Shown here: positions 44,313-54,300 of the stretch, piece by piece
How positions within the stretch are numbered: the stretch's first letter is position 1
Layout of the letters: every line of letters starts with the position of its first letter
Source: M3007 sp031425035
GTDB taxonomy: Bacteria > Bacteroidota > Bacteroidia > Chitinophagales > Saprospiraceae
Direction: 5' to 3'
NCBI GenBank assembly: GCA_031425035.1
Contig: JANPIN010000016.1
Span: 72,765-136,764, forward strand
Length of the DNA stretch: 64,000 bases
The notes under the pieces: generated by a model
The model's database searches: none
What the model saw: only the letters and a program-made list of their open reading frames with translations
What the model was told of the DNA's origin: nothing
Position numbers and translations under genes: made by a program

Positions 44313-44420
44313 TTAAGAACCGATTTTTTTCAGGAGCCGAATGCCGCGCAACAGCGCGACCAATCCCGCTCCGCTCACGGCAATGACCGTCAGCAGCAGC
44401 ATATTTTCAAAGATGTTCAT
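44313..44420 (-). CDS. 35-residue single-span membrane protein, coupled to the upstream small gene
   Basis: The frame reads MNIFENMLLLTVIAVSGAG, then LVALLRGIRLLKKIGS and a TAA at 44313-44315. It has one membrane span and a basic tail. Its ATG overlaps the stop of the upstream small gene in an ATGA (44417-44420), which argues that it is translated. Small single-span proteins of this kind can act as regulators or partners of larger membrane complexes, but no function is suggested here. Confidence 0.5.
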   Translation of the reverse strand: MNIFENMLLLTVIAVSGAGLVALLRGIRLLKKIGS

Positions 44421-44623
44421 AGTTGATCAAAATTAGCCCGGTACCAGGCCTGGCCGTTGGGAATGGCAGCACCGTTATAAGTCCGCTCATACGCCTCCGC
44501 CAGGGAAGTTGGTGCAGCCGGTATGGCGTTCAACAGGGAGGCAAGGTCGGCCTTCGCAACCGGCTGGGTATAAACTGCCGGGCTTAACATGGCCATGTTA
44601 AGCAAAAAAATCAGGTATTTCAT
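44417..44623 (-). CDS. Small secreted protein of 68 residues
   Basis: The leader MKYLIFLLNMAMLSPAVYTQ is signal-like, and the 48-residue mature part (DLASLLNAIPAAPTSLAEAYERTYNGAA..., quoted in part) ends AWYRANFDQL. No family is recognised. Its stop overlaps the start of the 35-residue membrane protein (ATGA), and it lies 59 bases downstream of the cytochrome c gene, so a leftward three-gene unit is likely. Confidence 0.5.
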   Translation of the reverse strand: MKYLIFLLNMAMLSPAVYTQPVAKADLASLLNAIPAAPTSLAEAYERTYNGAAIPNGQAWYRANFDQL

Positions 44624-44682
44624 GATGATAAATTAAAATGTAATCGGTTTTTGGTGGAGAGCTATGCCCTCCCGGTGCTCCG

Positions 44683-45276
44683 CTACATCGTCGGCGGCAG
44701 CGGATTAGGCACCACGTTGTTCACCGGCGGCAGCGACTTCAGGTAGGCAAACATGGCCCGCAGATCCTCATCGTTCATCGCCGCCGCATTGGGCCAGGGC
44801 ATGGGGGGCAGCAACGGACGGGTGCCATCCATGCCTTTCGATTTACCCTCGCGGAGAGCTTTGAAAAACTGCGCCTCCGTCCACGCGCCGATGCCCGTAT
44901 CATCGGGCGTCAGATTAGCGGCGAAGGAAGTGCCCCAGGGACCAACGGCCGCCGTCAGGCTGGGACTGAACAACACCCACTGTCCCGGCTGGATCATCTT
45001 TTTATCGGTGATCGCAGGTAGCGCTTCTCCGGCGGGATGGCCGGACATCAGGCGTTTCGGATCGGGTGCCGGACCCATGGCGGTCATGATTTTTGGGGAA
45101 TGGCAGTCATTGCAACCGGCGATGGCGACGATGTATTCACCGCGTTTGACCTGGTCGGCCGTGGAGCTGCTGGTACTGACCTGACCTTCCACGGTCGTGG
45201 GAGCAGCTTGTTCGGTGCAATACGACAGACTCGTAATTAAAGCGGCGCCGATGGCCACTAAGAAAGATTGTTTCAT
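44683..45276 (-). CDS. Cytochrome c lipoprotein
   Basis: A 197-residue protein from the ATG at 45276, whose leader ends TSLSYCTEQ (lipobox); the frame opens at 45324 but the extra sixteen residues are not leader-like. One heme-binding motif CNDCH is seen in VAIAGCNDCHSPK. The distal ligand Met is probably in LLPPMPWPNAAAM near the C-terminus. The pattern FAANLTPDDTGIGAWTEAQF is common in cytochromes that pair with periplasmic dehydrogenases. It is probably membrane-anchored on the periplasmic side and passes electrons to an unknown partner. The small secreted gene follows 59 bases downstream. Confidence 0.88.
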   Translation of the reverse strand: MKQSFLVAIGAALITSLSYCTEQAAPTTVEGQVSTSSSTADQVKRGEYIVAIAGCNDCHSPKIMTAMGPAPDPKRLMSGHPAGEALPAITDKKMIQPGQWVLFSPSLTAAVGPWGTSFAANLTPDDTGIGAWTEAQFFKALREGKSKGMDGTRPLLPPMPWPNAAAMNDEDLRAMFAYLKSLPPVNNVVPNPLPPTM

Positions 45277-45366
45277 AAAGTGAAAACTTGAAATGAACGG
45301 GCAAAGATTGGGTGTTCGACGCATCAGCGCCGGCCAAAAGTAATGAAAAGTGAAAAAGTTAAAACC

Positions 45367-46710
45367 TTAGAGCTTAACTACTTTGCCCGAATAACAATCC
45401 GCTGCCGTCAGGGCGATCACCTGATAAATCCCGGCAGGCAAAGCGGCCAGATTCAGCAGGTCGCCGGCTTGTAAAGTACGGCTCTCCAGCATTTGGCCAC
45501 GGGCATCGAACACCTGCACCCGGACTTCCTCGGCGAAGCTAAAACGCACGGCATCCAGCGTCGGATTGGGCGACACGATCAGCGCCTGCGTCGGCCGGGG
45601 ACTTGGTTTTACCGCCGAAGAACCAGCGGAATAATAGTAGTACGTCCGGTCACTCAGCACGTACACATTTTGTCCGGCATCCCAGTTATACGTGCTTTGT
45701 GTGGCCAGATTTTCGTCCTCGATATAGGTGTAGGTCAGGCGCACTTTTTCATCGGGCAAACCCGTCTGCATGGTCGTGGTTTCCTGGTTAATCAGTCGGC
45801 CGGCACTATCGTAGGCAGAGGTGGTGACCTGCGTGGGAGCCCAGTCGTTGACGCCCGGCACCCACTGGTAGCCGTTTTGCTGGATCACCATACCGGCAGG
45901 GTTATAAGCGTAGGTCGTGCGGGTGGAAGCGACGAAACTGCCGGTACCATCGGAATTATAATCGATGGTTTGAATGAGCCGGTGATTGGCGTACTGCAGT
46001 TCCTGTTTACCGGTCGGCAACGAGAATCCGCTGCTTTCCAGGAATTTTTCGATCAGGGTGTTATCCCCATTCGCATCATACGTGTATTTTTCCACCAGCA
46101 AGCCGCTCTGACCGCCAAAATCGAAGGTGGTCTCATTTTTCAGCAGGCGGTTTTGCGCGTCGTAGGTGTTTTTCGTGGAGAAAATAGTCACCCAGTTCAC
46201 GCCGTCCCAACTGAAAACTTTAATGGAATCTACCAGATCCAGCGTGTTGCCGTGCGGGAAAACCTGTACGCTGCTTTCCAGTTGCCAGCTCATCGAAAGT
46301 GAATCATACACTTCACCCAGCGCATTGACGATCCGTCCCAGGGCATCGCTGGTCGTGGTTGTCCTGCTGGTCGGTACCCAGGCATTACTTTCAAATACGT
46401 CTTCGATTTCGACCCGTACGCCCGTGATCGGGTACTCGTAACGTATGCGGTTCAACGGCGTGGAATCGGCGGCGGGGGCGAGGGTGTAGTCGACAAAAGT
46501 CTTGGTCGAATCCAGGCGCAGGTGATTCGAGCGTAGTTGCACACTGGATGGAAGCGAAGCGGTTTGCTGCTCGTAACCGGTCTTTTGCAGGAGGGCTTTG
46601 ATGATCGAAGCAGCGTTTTTCTGCAGATGTGACGGGTTCTGGGTGTTCTGGGCAAGGGTCTGGCTGATGGCCAGCGTCCAGCAAAGGCCGGACAGAAGAA
46701 GATGTTTCAT
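45367..46710 (-). CDS. T9SS-exported protein with YD-repeat-like strands
   Basis: A 447-residue protein with leader SGLCWTLAISQTLAQN and a type A sorting domain at the end (ALIVSPNPTLDAVRFSF ... LPAGIYQVIALTAADCYSGKVVKL, quoted in part). The middle contains repeated strands of the YD/RHS type: SDALGRIVNALGEVYD, YDAQNRLLKNETTFDF, YNPAGMVIQQNGYQW and YDSAGRLINQETTTM. There are only about five units and no toxin tip, so it looks like a surface structural or adhesive protein rather than a polymorphic toxin. It lies 63 bases downstream of the NmrA-like gene in the same direction. Confidence 0.75.
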   Translation of the reverse strand: MKHLLLSGLCWTLAISQTLAQNTQNPSHLQKNAASIIKALLQKTGYEQQTASLPSSVQLRSNHLRLDSTKTFVDYTLAPAADSTPLNRIRYEYPITGVRVEIEDVFESNAWVPTSRTTTTSDALGRIVNALGEVYDSLSMSWQLESSVQVFPHGNTLDLVDSIKVFSWDGVNWVTIFSTKNTYDAQNRLLKNETTFDFGGQSGLLVEKYTYDANGDNTLIEKFLESSGFSLPTGKQELQYANHRLIQTIDYNSDGTGSFVASTRTTYAYNPAGMVIQQNGYQWVPGVNDWAPTQVTTSAYDSAGRLINQETTTMQTGLPDEKVRLTYTYIEDENLATQSTYNWDAGQNVYVLSDRTYYYYSAGSSAVKPSPRPTQALIVSPNPTLDAVRFSFAEEVRVQVFDARGQMLESRTLQAGDLLNLAALPAGIYQVIALTAADCYSGKVVKL

Positions 46711-46773
46711 TGTTGAGAAATTTTAAAAAATTGATAAAGAATGGATTGCATGCAGGAAGTAACCGGCTGGAGA

Positions 46774-47703
46774 TCAGGCGATCTCCATCTGGACGTCGGC
46801 TTCCACCTGTGTTTTAAACTGCTGGCTATGCTTGACCAGCCATTTTTCAAAAGATTGCATATTTGGATGCAGGGCATAACTCTCGATCATATCGACCAGG
46901 CGGTTCGGAATGAACCGGCGCTGTACATCGAACATGTTGGCCAGTTCTTCCGCGCCGGGAAAACCCAGGCTAGCATACTGTTCGCGTGGAATGTGCTGGT
47001 AACGCACCTCCCGGCCCAGCACCCTGCTCATGATCGCGGCATATTCGGCGCAGCTGCGGTCTTCGCCCACCACCCCGACCGTACGGCCAATGTATTCCAG
47101 GGGATGATCGAAAATAGAAGACACCACGCCGCCCAGGTCTTCCACGCTGAACATGGCCAGTTTCGTATCGCCCTGCGGGAATCCGAAGCAGTAGTGGCCA
47201 TCCGTGCTTTTTTGCAGCGGGAAGAAATGCAGGAAGTTCTCGTAATAAAACGCCACGTGGACGAACGTGAAGAACACCTGCCGGCTGCGGGCATAGTTTT
47301 CCAAAGCCGCTTTCATATCGCAGTGCGGCACGGCCAGTTCGCCCTTGCTCAGCGCGTGGTAGTCGGGTAAAGTGCTCATTACAAAATGCCGGATACCGGA
47401 CTGCTGCACGGCGTCGATCAGGTTTTTACCCTGCTGGTATTCCAGTTCAAAGTGTTCCCAGAAGTTCGTGACGCCGAAAACGCCGTAGCAGCCGGACATG
47501 GCTTGTTTCAAACTTTCCGGGTCGTTCAGATCGCCTTGTACGACTTCTGCGCCGGCATTTTGAAGAGCGATCGCCTGGGCGGAATGTGCGTTTCGGGTCA
47601 GAATACGTACTGCAAACCGGTTGTTATGCAGCAGCGCCAGGGCGACGCTTCCGCCTTGGGCACCGGTGGCTCCGGTGACCAGAATTATGCGTTGGTGTGA
47701 CAT
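46774..47703 (-). CDS. NmrA-like NAD(P)-binding protein
   Basis: A 309-residue atypical short-chain dehydrogenase. The Rossmann motif ITGATGAQGGSVALALL style block reads LVTGATGAQGGSVALAL (about residues 6-22), with RILTRNAHSAQAIALQ downstream. It lacks the Tyr-x-x-x-Lys catalytic pair, as NmrA-like proteins do; they bind NAD(P) and act as redox sensors or reductases of varied substrates. No signal peptide is present. The AraC-family gene lies 119 bases upstream in the same direction and could control it. Confidence 0.85.
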   Translation of the reverse strand: MSHQRIILVTGATGAQGGSVALALLHNNRFAVRILTRNAHSAQAIALQNAGAEVVQGDLNDPESLKQAMSGCYGVFGVTNFWEHFELEYQQGKNLIDAVQQSGIRHFVMSTLPDYHALSKGELAVPHCDMKAALENYARSRQVFFTFVHVAFYYENFLHFFPLQKSTDGHYCFGFPQGDTKLAMFSVEDLGGVVSSIFDHPLEYIGRTVGVVGEDRSCAEYAAIMSRVLGREVRYQHIPREQYASLGFPGAEELANMFDVQRRFIPNRLVDMIESYALHPNMQSFEKWLVKHSQQFKTQVEADVQMEIA

Positions 47704-47822
47704 GATTTTTAGATTTTAGGCAAACGTTGGGCTGTCCGGACTTGGGTGCCGGCAGTGAAAATGTTGAAAAATAACGGGTTAAATAGCAGGCGAACAAATC
47801 AGCCTGCGGCGTGGTCAGGACC

Positions 47823-48671
47823 TCAACCGAAAGCGAGTGCCCGGTGCGCGGACTCCACAGTGCTCATGGGTTTCCAGGAAGAAAAGAAGGTGCGGGGATT
47901 TTGTCCCGTAAAGTCCTTGAATTCCCGGATGAAGTGCGATTGGTCGGCATAACCGAAATCGTAAGCCACATCGATCATGCGCGAATCGGGGTTTTGCTGA
48001 AGGTAATGAATGGCGTCCCGGAAGCGCACCATGCGGTGGTATGTTTTTGGACTAAAGCCCAGTTTATCCTGAAAGGCCCGTTGCAACTGGCGTTTACTGA
48101 CGAATAACTGGTCGCTTAAATCCTCAAAATTACGGGTCGATGAATGATGTCGGATCAGCCGCAGCGCCTCGGTAAAATAAGGCGGCCGTGTTTCCGCTTC
48201 CGGCTGGAGCAAATGTTCGCGTAGAGTGGCAAACACGGCTTCCGCCAGTTTTTCGGTCGTGCGGGCATGTTTGGCCCGGGTCAGCAGGGTTTCAAAAACG
48301 GGTTGATTATACGTTCTCAAATCTTCATAGCGGTTCTCGCGCAGCAGGGTAGGGTGTTTGGTCAGCAGTTCCATCGTTTCGGGCAGCAGCACCAGTCCGA
48401 ATATCAGGGTGCCGCCTTTTGCCTGCCAGTACACCGGGTTGCCATTGGTCGCGAAACCAGCCAGTTCCGGCATCCACACCTGCTTATCATCGATCAGTAT
48501 GCAGAAACGCTGGGGCGTCAAATGAAAAACTATTTCCCAGGAACCGTTGGGCAGACAGCAGTGCACGGGAGATATTTCGTCCATTGGACCGTCGGTAGCG
48601 GTGATCCAGATGCCATCGATGAAGGCAGCCAGATCTTTCGGCGGAGCGATTGTTTCATTTCTGATATTCAT
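47823..48671 (-). CDS. AraC-family transcriptional regulator
   Basis: A 282-residue regulator from the ATG at 48671 (MNIRNETIAPPKDLAAFIDG); the frame is open to 48827 but those 52 residues do not resemble the family. An N-terminal ligand-binding region (about 1-160) is followed by two helix-turn-helices, FEDLSDQLFVSKRQLQRAF and MIDVAYDFGYADQSHFIREF, ending PRTFFSSW. The P-x-x-(F/Y)-x-R pattern after each HTH is present (FSPKTYHRMVRF). By position it likely controls the NmrA-like gene. Its upstream region contains a repeated promoter-like segment. Confidence 0.85.
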   Translation of the reverse strand: MNIRNETIAPPKDLAAFIDGIWITATDGPMDEISPVHCCLPNGSWEIVFHLTPQRFCILIDDKQVWMPELAGFATNGNPVYWQAKGGTLIFGLVLLPETMELLTKHPTLLRENRYEDLRTYNQPVFETLLTRAKHARTTEKLAEAVFATLREHLLQPEAETRPPYFTEALRLIRHHSSTRNFEDLSDQLFVSKRQLQRAFQDKLGFSPKTYHRMVRFRDAIHYLQQNPDSRMIDVAYDFGYADQSHFIREFKDFTGQNPRTFFSSWKPMSTVESAHRALAFG

Positions 48672-48686
48672 GGTATTACTACTTGG

Positions 48687-49025
48687 TGCTGCAAAGGTCG
48701 AGGGGGAACTGTCCGGATTAATTGAACAAAAACGACATGTTGAAAAAAAGGGTAATTCCACTGTAGATTGTTTTAGAAAGTGAAGCGGGATTAAACATCG
48801 AAGGAGCATCCGGCTTAGCACAATCAAGCTTGTCCAGACTATTATTGGCCTCCATTTTCCGGAGACGCAGGTAAGAAAAAAAGGTTACAAGCGCTGTGTT
48901 GGCTTAAAATCCCTTTATTCCTAAATAGTCCGTATAAGTACGCAGTGGTAAATTGATGCTGCAAAGGTCAGGGGCTTTCTGTAGTTGGAATAGAATAAAA
49001 ACGACAAGATGAAAAGCGGGTAATT
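48687..49025. repeat. Direct repeat of a promoter-like segment upstream of the AraC gene
   Basis: TGCTGCAAAGGTC, AAAACGACA and GGTAATT occur in the same order at 48687, 48728 and 48751, and again at 48957, 48997 and 49019. Overall identity is about 70 percent by eye. On the leftward strand the first motif reads GACCTTTGCAGCA, a near match to the TAnnTTTG -7 box, 16 bases before the regulator start. Confidence 0.5.
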
Positions 49026-49260
49026 AGGTATTGAAAACCCGGCTATTTCACATTATACGTCCCTGCATCCCAACTATAATTTTTGCAGCAGAGACAGGCG
49101 ATGAAATCCCGAGGTTGCAGGGGTTGCCGAAATATTTTACAAAATTCCTTTTTATTGTTCCGCTCAATGGGCGACTTTCTCACTGCCCCTAACTCAGCCG
49201 GACAGACTAATACACGGTCATGCCAGACGATTTTAGATTTTCAGCAGACGAACGGTTTCT

Positions 49261-49290
49261 TCCGGTTAAAAAACCGGATTCCTTTTTTAA
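49261..49290 (+). terminator. Terminator-like hairpin with T tract
   Basis: A 7-base perfect stem TCCGGTT/AACCGGA with an AAAA loop is followed by TTCCTTTTTT. No rightward gene precedes it, so it may be a relic, or it may insulate against rightward transcription toward the leftward giant genes. Confidence 0.35.
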
Positions 49291-49472
49291 TTTTAAGAAA
49301 AAAAACCGGAACCCGCTCAAACGGCGCAATGGGTAGTTCACAGGCGTAGAGTGGCAGACATAGCAGCTGGGCGGCGGCGTATTTCACCGGCCAATTAATG
49401 CCACAAAGGTCACCGGCAGTCCACACTGCACAGGAGACATATCACGTCAAAAAGCGGATAGATCGCGTAAGT

Positions 49473-51362
49473 TTAGCCCGCTTCCGGTTTTTTCGGCACG
49501 TCGATGATCTGATCGAAGGCCAGTCCGCTGCTGCCTTCCCCGCGCCCGGTCGTTTTACGGATGCCCAGCCAGGTAAACACCTTGCCGTCGTACCAGCGGG
49601 TGCGCTGGAACGTCTGCCGCACCTGAATACCCGCCCGCGGTACTTCCTCTTCATGGAGGAAATAAGGCTGTTTCTTCGGTTGGACTTCCAGGCCTTCCCG
49701 CAATAAATTGGTGCGCGGCCGGATGCGCGCCGGGGAATCCTCGCCGGGCAAAAAGCGCAACATGGCCGCCCGCTGCAGACGGATCTCGCGGTTGTTGCCC
49801 GCTTCATGCACCGGAATAAAGGGGATCCAGTTTTCCGGCACGGAATTCATCACCGAGTACCGGATGGGCGCGCGATATTCCGGCTCTTCCACCGGCGTTA
49901 AACCGGCTAAACGCTCGAATAAATGCCGCATTTCCGTAGCCGCTTCAAAACCCGGTTTGGAACGCCCATGCGGCAGCGGCACCTGCCGCTCGATGCCCCA
50001 GACCATGTTGGCCATTTCATCGCGCATCACCACCACTTCTTCCAGCGGCGGACCTTCCTGGATCTTCGGCGTACTGGAGGGCAACAGCAGCGCCAGATCG
50101 GCCGCCAACCGGTCGTCACCTTTGATATTGACCGAGAACATGCGCCAGGTTTCCCACTGATCGTCCAGGCCTTTTCCCGCCGGATCGATCCAGAAGCGCT
50201 CACCGAAGACATTGGTCACGGCCAGCCCTTTGACCCGCGACAGGCTGCCGGCCGGCAAACGGAATGGCGTTAGAAACCAGTCGTTGGCGTACACCAGCCC
50301 GAATTCCATCAGCAGTAGTTTCGACAGATCGGCCGAGCCGGGTTTAATACCGCCGAAGTTCGTAATGCCGTCCTCAAAAGCCCACCAGCGGGTCAACGGC
50401 ATGCCGTTGAAAGTAACCGCGGTCGGCCAGAAGGTCTTGGTAAAAGACTGGATGGGCGGCGGTGTTTCGGCCGGTTCCCCCAGCGTTTTCTGCGTCGGAT
50501 CGAAGTCGAAATTGTACCAGTCCAGGTGACCGTGGTAGTACTCGTCCGCCACCAGCACTTCCTCGCCGTCCTTTTTGGGAACGGCGCAGGCAAACTGATA
50601 CTCCAGGTAGTCCGGCCGCCAGGCATGCTGTTCCGGCGTAACCGGCTGATAAAACTGCCGCTCATACCAGGCCCGGAACGCCGCCATAGCGGTATTTAAA
50701 GGTCCCGCCGGCGTCGCCGTAATGGTCGTCCAGTCGGGGGCAAAGGCAGCATCCCGCATAAATTGGAATAAGGCATATCCATCCATCGCCCGCTGATTGG
50801 CGACGGCGGCAAACTGCTGCCAGGCCTCGCGGTGGGCGCAAATGCCCGCATCGGCCGCGAGGTTGGGGTCGGGCCGGGCAATGGGAAAATGTAGGAGAAA
50901 ATCACTTTTTACGCCAGCGCCCAAACCTTCCGCGGCCAGTAATTTGAGCCAGAAACGGCCCATGACCAGCCGCAGATCCAGCGCCACTATTTGCCCGGAC
51001 TGCTGAAAAACGAGGGGCCGCTGCTCCACCTGGGTTTCCAGCGGGACGGCATCGTTGAAAGGCTGCACCGGATGATCTGCGCCGTCGGGTCGGTACTTAT
51101 GCAGCGGCGCAGATTCCAGGTGGAATTTAGCCAGTGCCGGCGAACCCGCGTCCTCGCCCTTGAATTCGCCCATCTGCCACTGCCGGCTGAGCATCCACAG
51201 GGCATCATGGACCTCGGCGCGCAGGGCCCGGTCAAAGTTAGCGAGGTTGCGGGGCCGACCTTCCGTTCGCTCCCAGGTAACGATAGTCGGGTGAATGCGC
51301 TCCAGTAAAGCGCTGCGCATATCGTCAATAACGACGGTGGAAAGGGCCGTAGGGATGGGCAT
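49473..51362 (-). CDS. Giant-cluster protein 4: 629-residue conserved-type protein of unknown function
   Basis: The last of four leftward giant genes. It has no signal peptide or membrane span. The beginning, ERIHPTIVTWERTEGRP, is followed by LRAEVHDALWMLSRQWQMGEF and EDAGSPALAKFHLESAPLH. These Trp-rich strings look strongly constrained and suggest a conserved fold; I have no named family for it. Later blocks include WYNFDFDPTQKTLGEPAETP, GMPLTRWWAFEDGITNFGGI and RDEMANMVWGIERQVPLPHG. The end has RAAMLRFLPGEDSPARIRPR and basic residues. It starts two bases after the stop of the 1842-residue gene, so the two are certainly cotranscribed and probably translationally coupled. Its role is unknown; the whole cluster looks like a structural assembly rather than a pathway. 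Confidence 0.8.
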   Translation of the reverse strand: MPIPTALSTVVIDDMRSALLERIHPTIVTWERTEGRPRNLANFDRALRAEVHDALWMLSRQWQMGEFKGEDAGSPALAKFHLESAPLHKYRPDGADHPVQPFNDAVPLETQVEQRPLVFQQSGQIVALDLRLVMGRFWLKLLAAEGLGAGVKSDFLLHFPIARPDPNLAADAGICAHREAWQQFAAVANQRAMDGYALFQFMRDAAFAPDWTTITATPAGPLNTAMAAFRAWYERQFYQPVTPEQHAWRPDYLEYQFACAVPKKDGEEVLVADEYYHGHLDWYNFDFDPTQKTLGEPAETPPPIQSFTKTFWPTAVTFNGMPLTRWWAFEDGITNFGGIKPGSADLSKLLLMEFGLVYANDWFLTPFRLPAGSLSRVKGLAVTNVFGERFWIDPAGKGLDDQWETWRMFSVNIKGDDRLAADLALLLPSSTPKIQEGPPLEEVVVMRDEMANMVWGIERQVPLPHGRSKPGFEAATEMRHLFERLAGLTPVEEPEYRAPIRYSVMNSVPENWIPFIPVHEAGNNREIRLQRAAMLRFLPGEDSPARIRPRTNLLREGLEVQPKKQPYFLHEEEVPRAGIQVRQTFQRTRWYDGKVFTWLGIRKTTGRGEGSSGLAFDQIIDVPKKPEAG

Positions 51363-51364
51363 GG

Positions 51365-54300
51365 CTAGGACGGATTTTGAACGGCCAGCGTCGTGAATTC
51401 ACGGGCGGCGCGGGCGATCAGGTTAGCGGAAATGGTCATCGGCGACCAGGAGGTTTCAGTCAGTACGGCGGGTAATAAAGCGGCAAAACGCTGGCCCAGG
51501 ATATCGGGTTCCACCGCCCGGGTGCGGGCATCGTCGAGGGTCTGGTTGAGCACGGCCAGCAGATCTTCCCACTGCCATGCTCCGGTAAAAGTGGCCGGCG
51601 TCGCCAGTAGCCAGGCTTGCGGCGGTTCGGCATTGGGCCGGTCAAAATGGAAGGCCAGCCCGGTAACTTCTTCTTTTTGCGGAATGACCTCGGTCCATTC
51701 ATCCACCAGCAGTCCGCATTGCCAGTCGGCGGGCTGCAGCGCTTCCGCATAGTGCGCGGTGTACAGGAGTCGCTCCGTTTCCAGCGTATTGGCCGGGTTC
51801 GCCGGATCAAATTCCAGGGCCAGCCAGTCCTCGCCGGCCCGGAAAGGCAGTTGCAATGGTTGCAAATTGGGTTCGGCCTGCCCAAATGCCCCGCTCAGCA
51901 GCATCGTATTTTCCAGATGGAACATTTTTTCCCGGACCCGCGCCGCGCCGTGCAGCCATTCATCGACGGGCAATGGCAAGGGATTCTCCGCCCGCGTTTT
52001 GACATAATTCAGCAGGCCATTCGTGCTGTCATAGGCGTTTTTCCATTCAAAACCCGTGGCCGTAGACACCTTAAACGCCGGGATCATCCGGAAATCATCC
52101 CCCAGCAGCGTCTTGCCGGCTTCCTGTAGCAACTGCACCTGCTTCACCGGATCCGCTTCCGTCACCTGCGCCGCGACTTTGGCGGCAGCGCCCAGCAAGC
52201 GGCGGTCGGCTTCGGCAGCCATCGCCCGGGCCCGCAGCAGCAGTTCATCCAGCAGGGTCTGCATGGCGCCGGTCTGGTCATTTAGGTTAAATTCAAGGGG
52301 CTCAAAGTCAGTAAGTGGCAGTTCAGTCAGCACCTGCTGGTGAAAAGCGGACAGCGTGTTTGGCGAAGCCGCCAGAATGGCTTGCAGGGCCATTAATTTC
52401 GCTTCAAACAGATTTTGCCGGCTCAAAACTTCGACCGACAAGGCTGCCGGCAGCGCATCGGCGGGTAATAAACGGGTGCTGACTAAACGTCCTGCTTCCT
52501 GCAAGGCTTCTACATCGGCATCGGTCGGCACGATGATGGCGGTCGTAATGGCCTGGGAGGCAGCGAGATGGCCCGCCCAGCGCAGGGTCAACGCCGTCAG
52601 TTTCTGACGAATAGCCGTGTAAATGTCGGCGCGGTTTTGCCAGGCCATCGCAAAACCGGTATGCGGCAGACCGAACAAACCGGCCTGCGTCGACAGCTGC
52701 CTGAACTGGTCCAGATGGCTGTCCAGCGCAGTGAGTACACCGCCATCCGCGTCGGGCTGCACCACGACCAGGAAATTATTAGCCGCCGTTTTCAGCGAAC
52801 CCAGGGCCACCGCCACCGCATCTATCCGCGATGTATCCAGGCGAATTGGACCGGTTTTGGTCACGCTGGCTTCCCCGGGCAATTGTACGTCGGTGGCTTC
52901 CAACGGCCGGGAACGCAGGGCGAGCGCGCGCAAACTCGTCAGCAGGGGCGTGGCTTCAAAGAAGGTGATCCTGCCCGGTTCCGCCGCGACGAAGGCCAGT
53001 TCTATACGCGTATCGGGGCGCACATCCGGACGTGTAGCCACGAAAGCCAGCACCAGATCATCCAGATCGCTGGCGGCCTGGGTCGCGCCTTCACTAACGG
53101 TAAAAAGCAGGTCCAGCGGCGCTAAATCCAGATCGGCCTGGGTGACGAAAAGCCGCTCAAAAGTGGCCGGGTTCGCCGGATCAGGATAATAATGAACGAC
53201 CACGCCCAGATCAGCGGCCGGGGGCAAATGATCGGCCAGCCAGTCGTTCAGACTCGGTTCGGCCTGATGGCGCGGGTTATCACCGGCTACGGCCGCCGCA
53301 TTGGGACGCAGCTGAATACCCACGCGGTGCGTCAGCGTATGACCGCTGCGGGGCGTGCGCACCACTTCCGGTTCAGGCGGCAGGTTGGCGGCGGCATACG
53401 CATCCATGGTGGCGGCCGCGCGATCATAGTTGCCCATCACCACCTGGTGCACACTTTCGGCCAAGGCCACATCGGCCACGCCGTCGGCGAGATCGAAGAG
53501 TTTACGCGCCGCGGCAATTACCTGGCCACGTTCAGCGGCGGTCGATCCGGGCAGAATCGCGGACAGCGGATCCGGCGCAGTTTTGTTTTTATCCAGAAAA
53601 TTCATCAGCGCAAAACCGTCGACCACGTTGTTGGCTTCGATGAATTCAACGGGGGTATTGGGCGTCTGGGTGGTTTTTAATTTCTGGGCATTGAGCGAAA
53701 ACTCGGTACGCAGCTCGAGGATGAATTTATCCAGACCCGTGCCCGCGTCATGCAAATCGCGCTCAAAATGATAACCCAGCAGAGCACCGAGTTTCTGACC
53801 ATTACGTATGCCTTCGATCAGGCCCACGGACTGCCGCACCCGCTCGGAGGACAGGTTGACCGCCAGTAGGTCGGGATCGCCGGGTGTAGCATTGGCGCGG
53901 TACCCATTCCGCAGCACCGAGGCCGTAACGGCCTGATTCAACGAAGGCGCGTGGATGAAACCGCCGTTACTGCTGTCGCGGACCAGCGGTGGCAATTTAG
54001 AATCGGCGGGATTAAAAACCGTGTTCAGCTCTTCATTCAGCTGTACCGGCTGGAGTTGTTTGGCCTTGGGTTTCACGTTTTCCAGCCAGCCGTACGCGCC
54101 GAGATGCAGCCCGCGTTTGGCCTGGTTTTCGGCGCCGTCATTGGCCTGCGGCGAAAAACGCATGAAGGATAGTTGCAGGTTCAGTAAACCCATTTTCCAG
54201 GCATCGAGGCGGTAGTGGCAGAGGTCGAGGTGTTCGCGCAGCAGTCGTTCGAGAGCGGCGGTCGGGGTCTGGGTCAGCAGGTCCAGCGCGGCGAGTTGCT

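Larger units (their letters stand above)
48672..49472. other. 800-bp region without supported genes
   Basis: No convincing gene is seen. The 88-codon frame at 49083-49349 lacks a leader and any protein-like pattern, and it runs through low-complexity A/T tracts. Two copies of a 65-70 bp segment lie at 48687-48757 and 48957-49025, and a short related piece (CACAAAGGTCACCGG) near 49403. A small hairpin TCCGGTT-AAAA-AACCGGA at 49261-49278 is followed by TTCCTTTTTT, which is terminator-like for rightward transcripts. Confidence 0.5.

Noticed and set aside
45367..46710. RHS/polymorphic toxin
   Set aside because: It has only about five YD-like units, no variable toxin tip and a T9SS sorting domain at the end.
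49083..49349. 88-codon rightward frame
   Set aside because: Composition is low-complexity, with poly-A stretches and a terminator-like hairpin inside; no leader or motif is seen.
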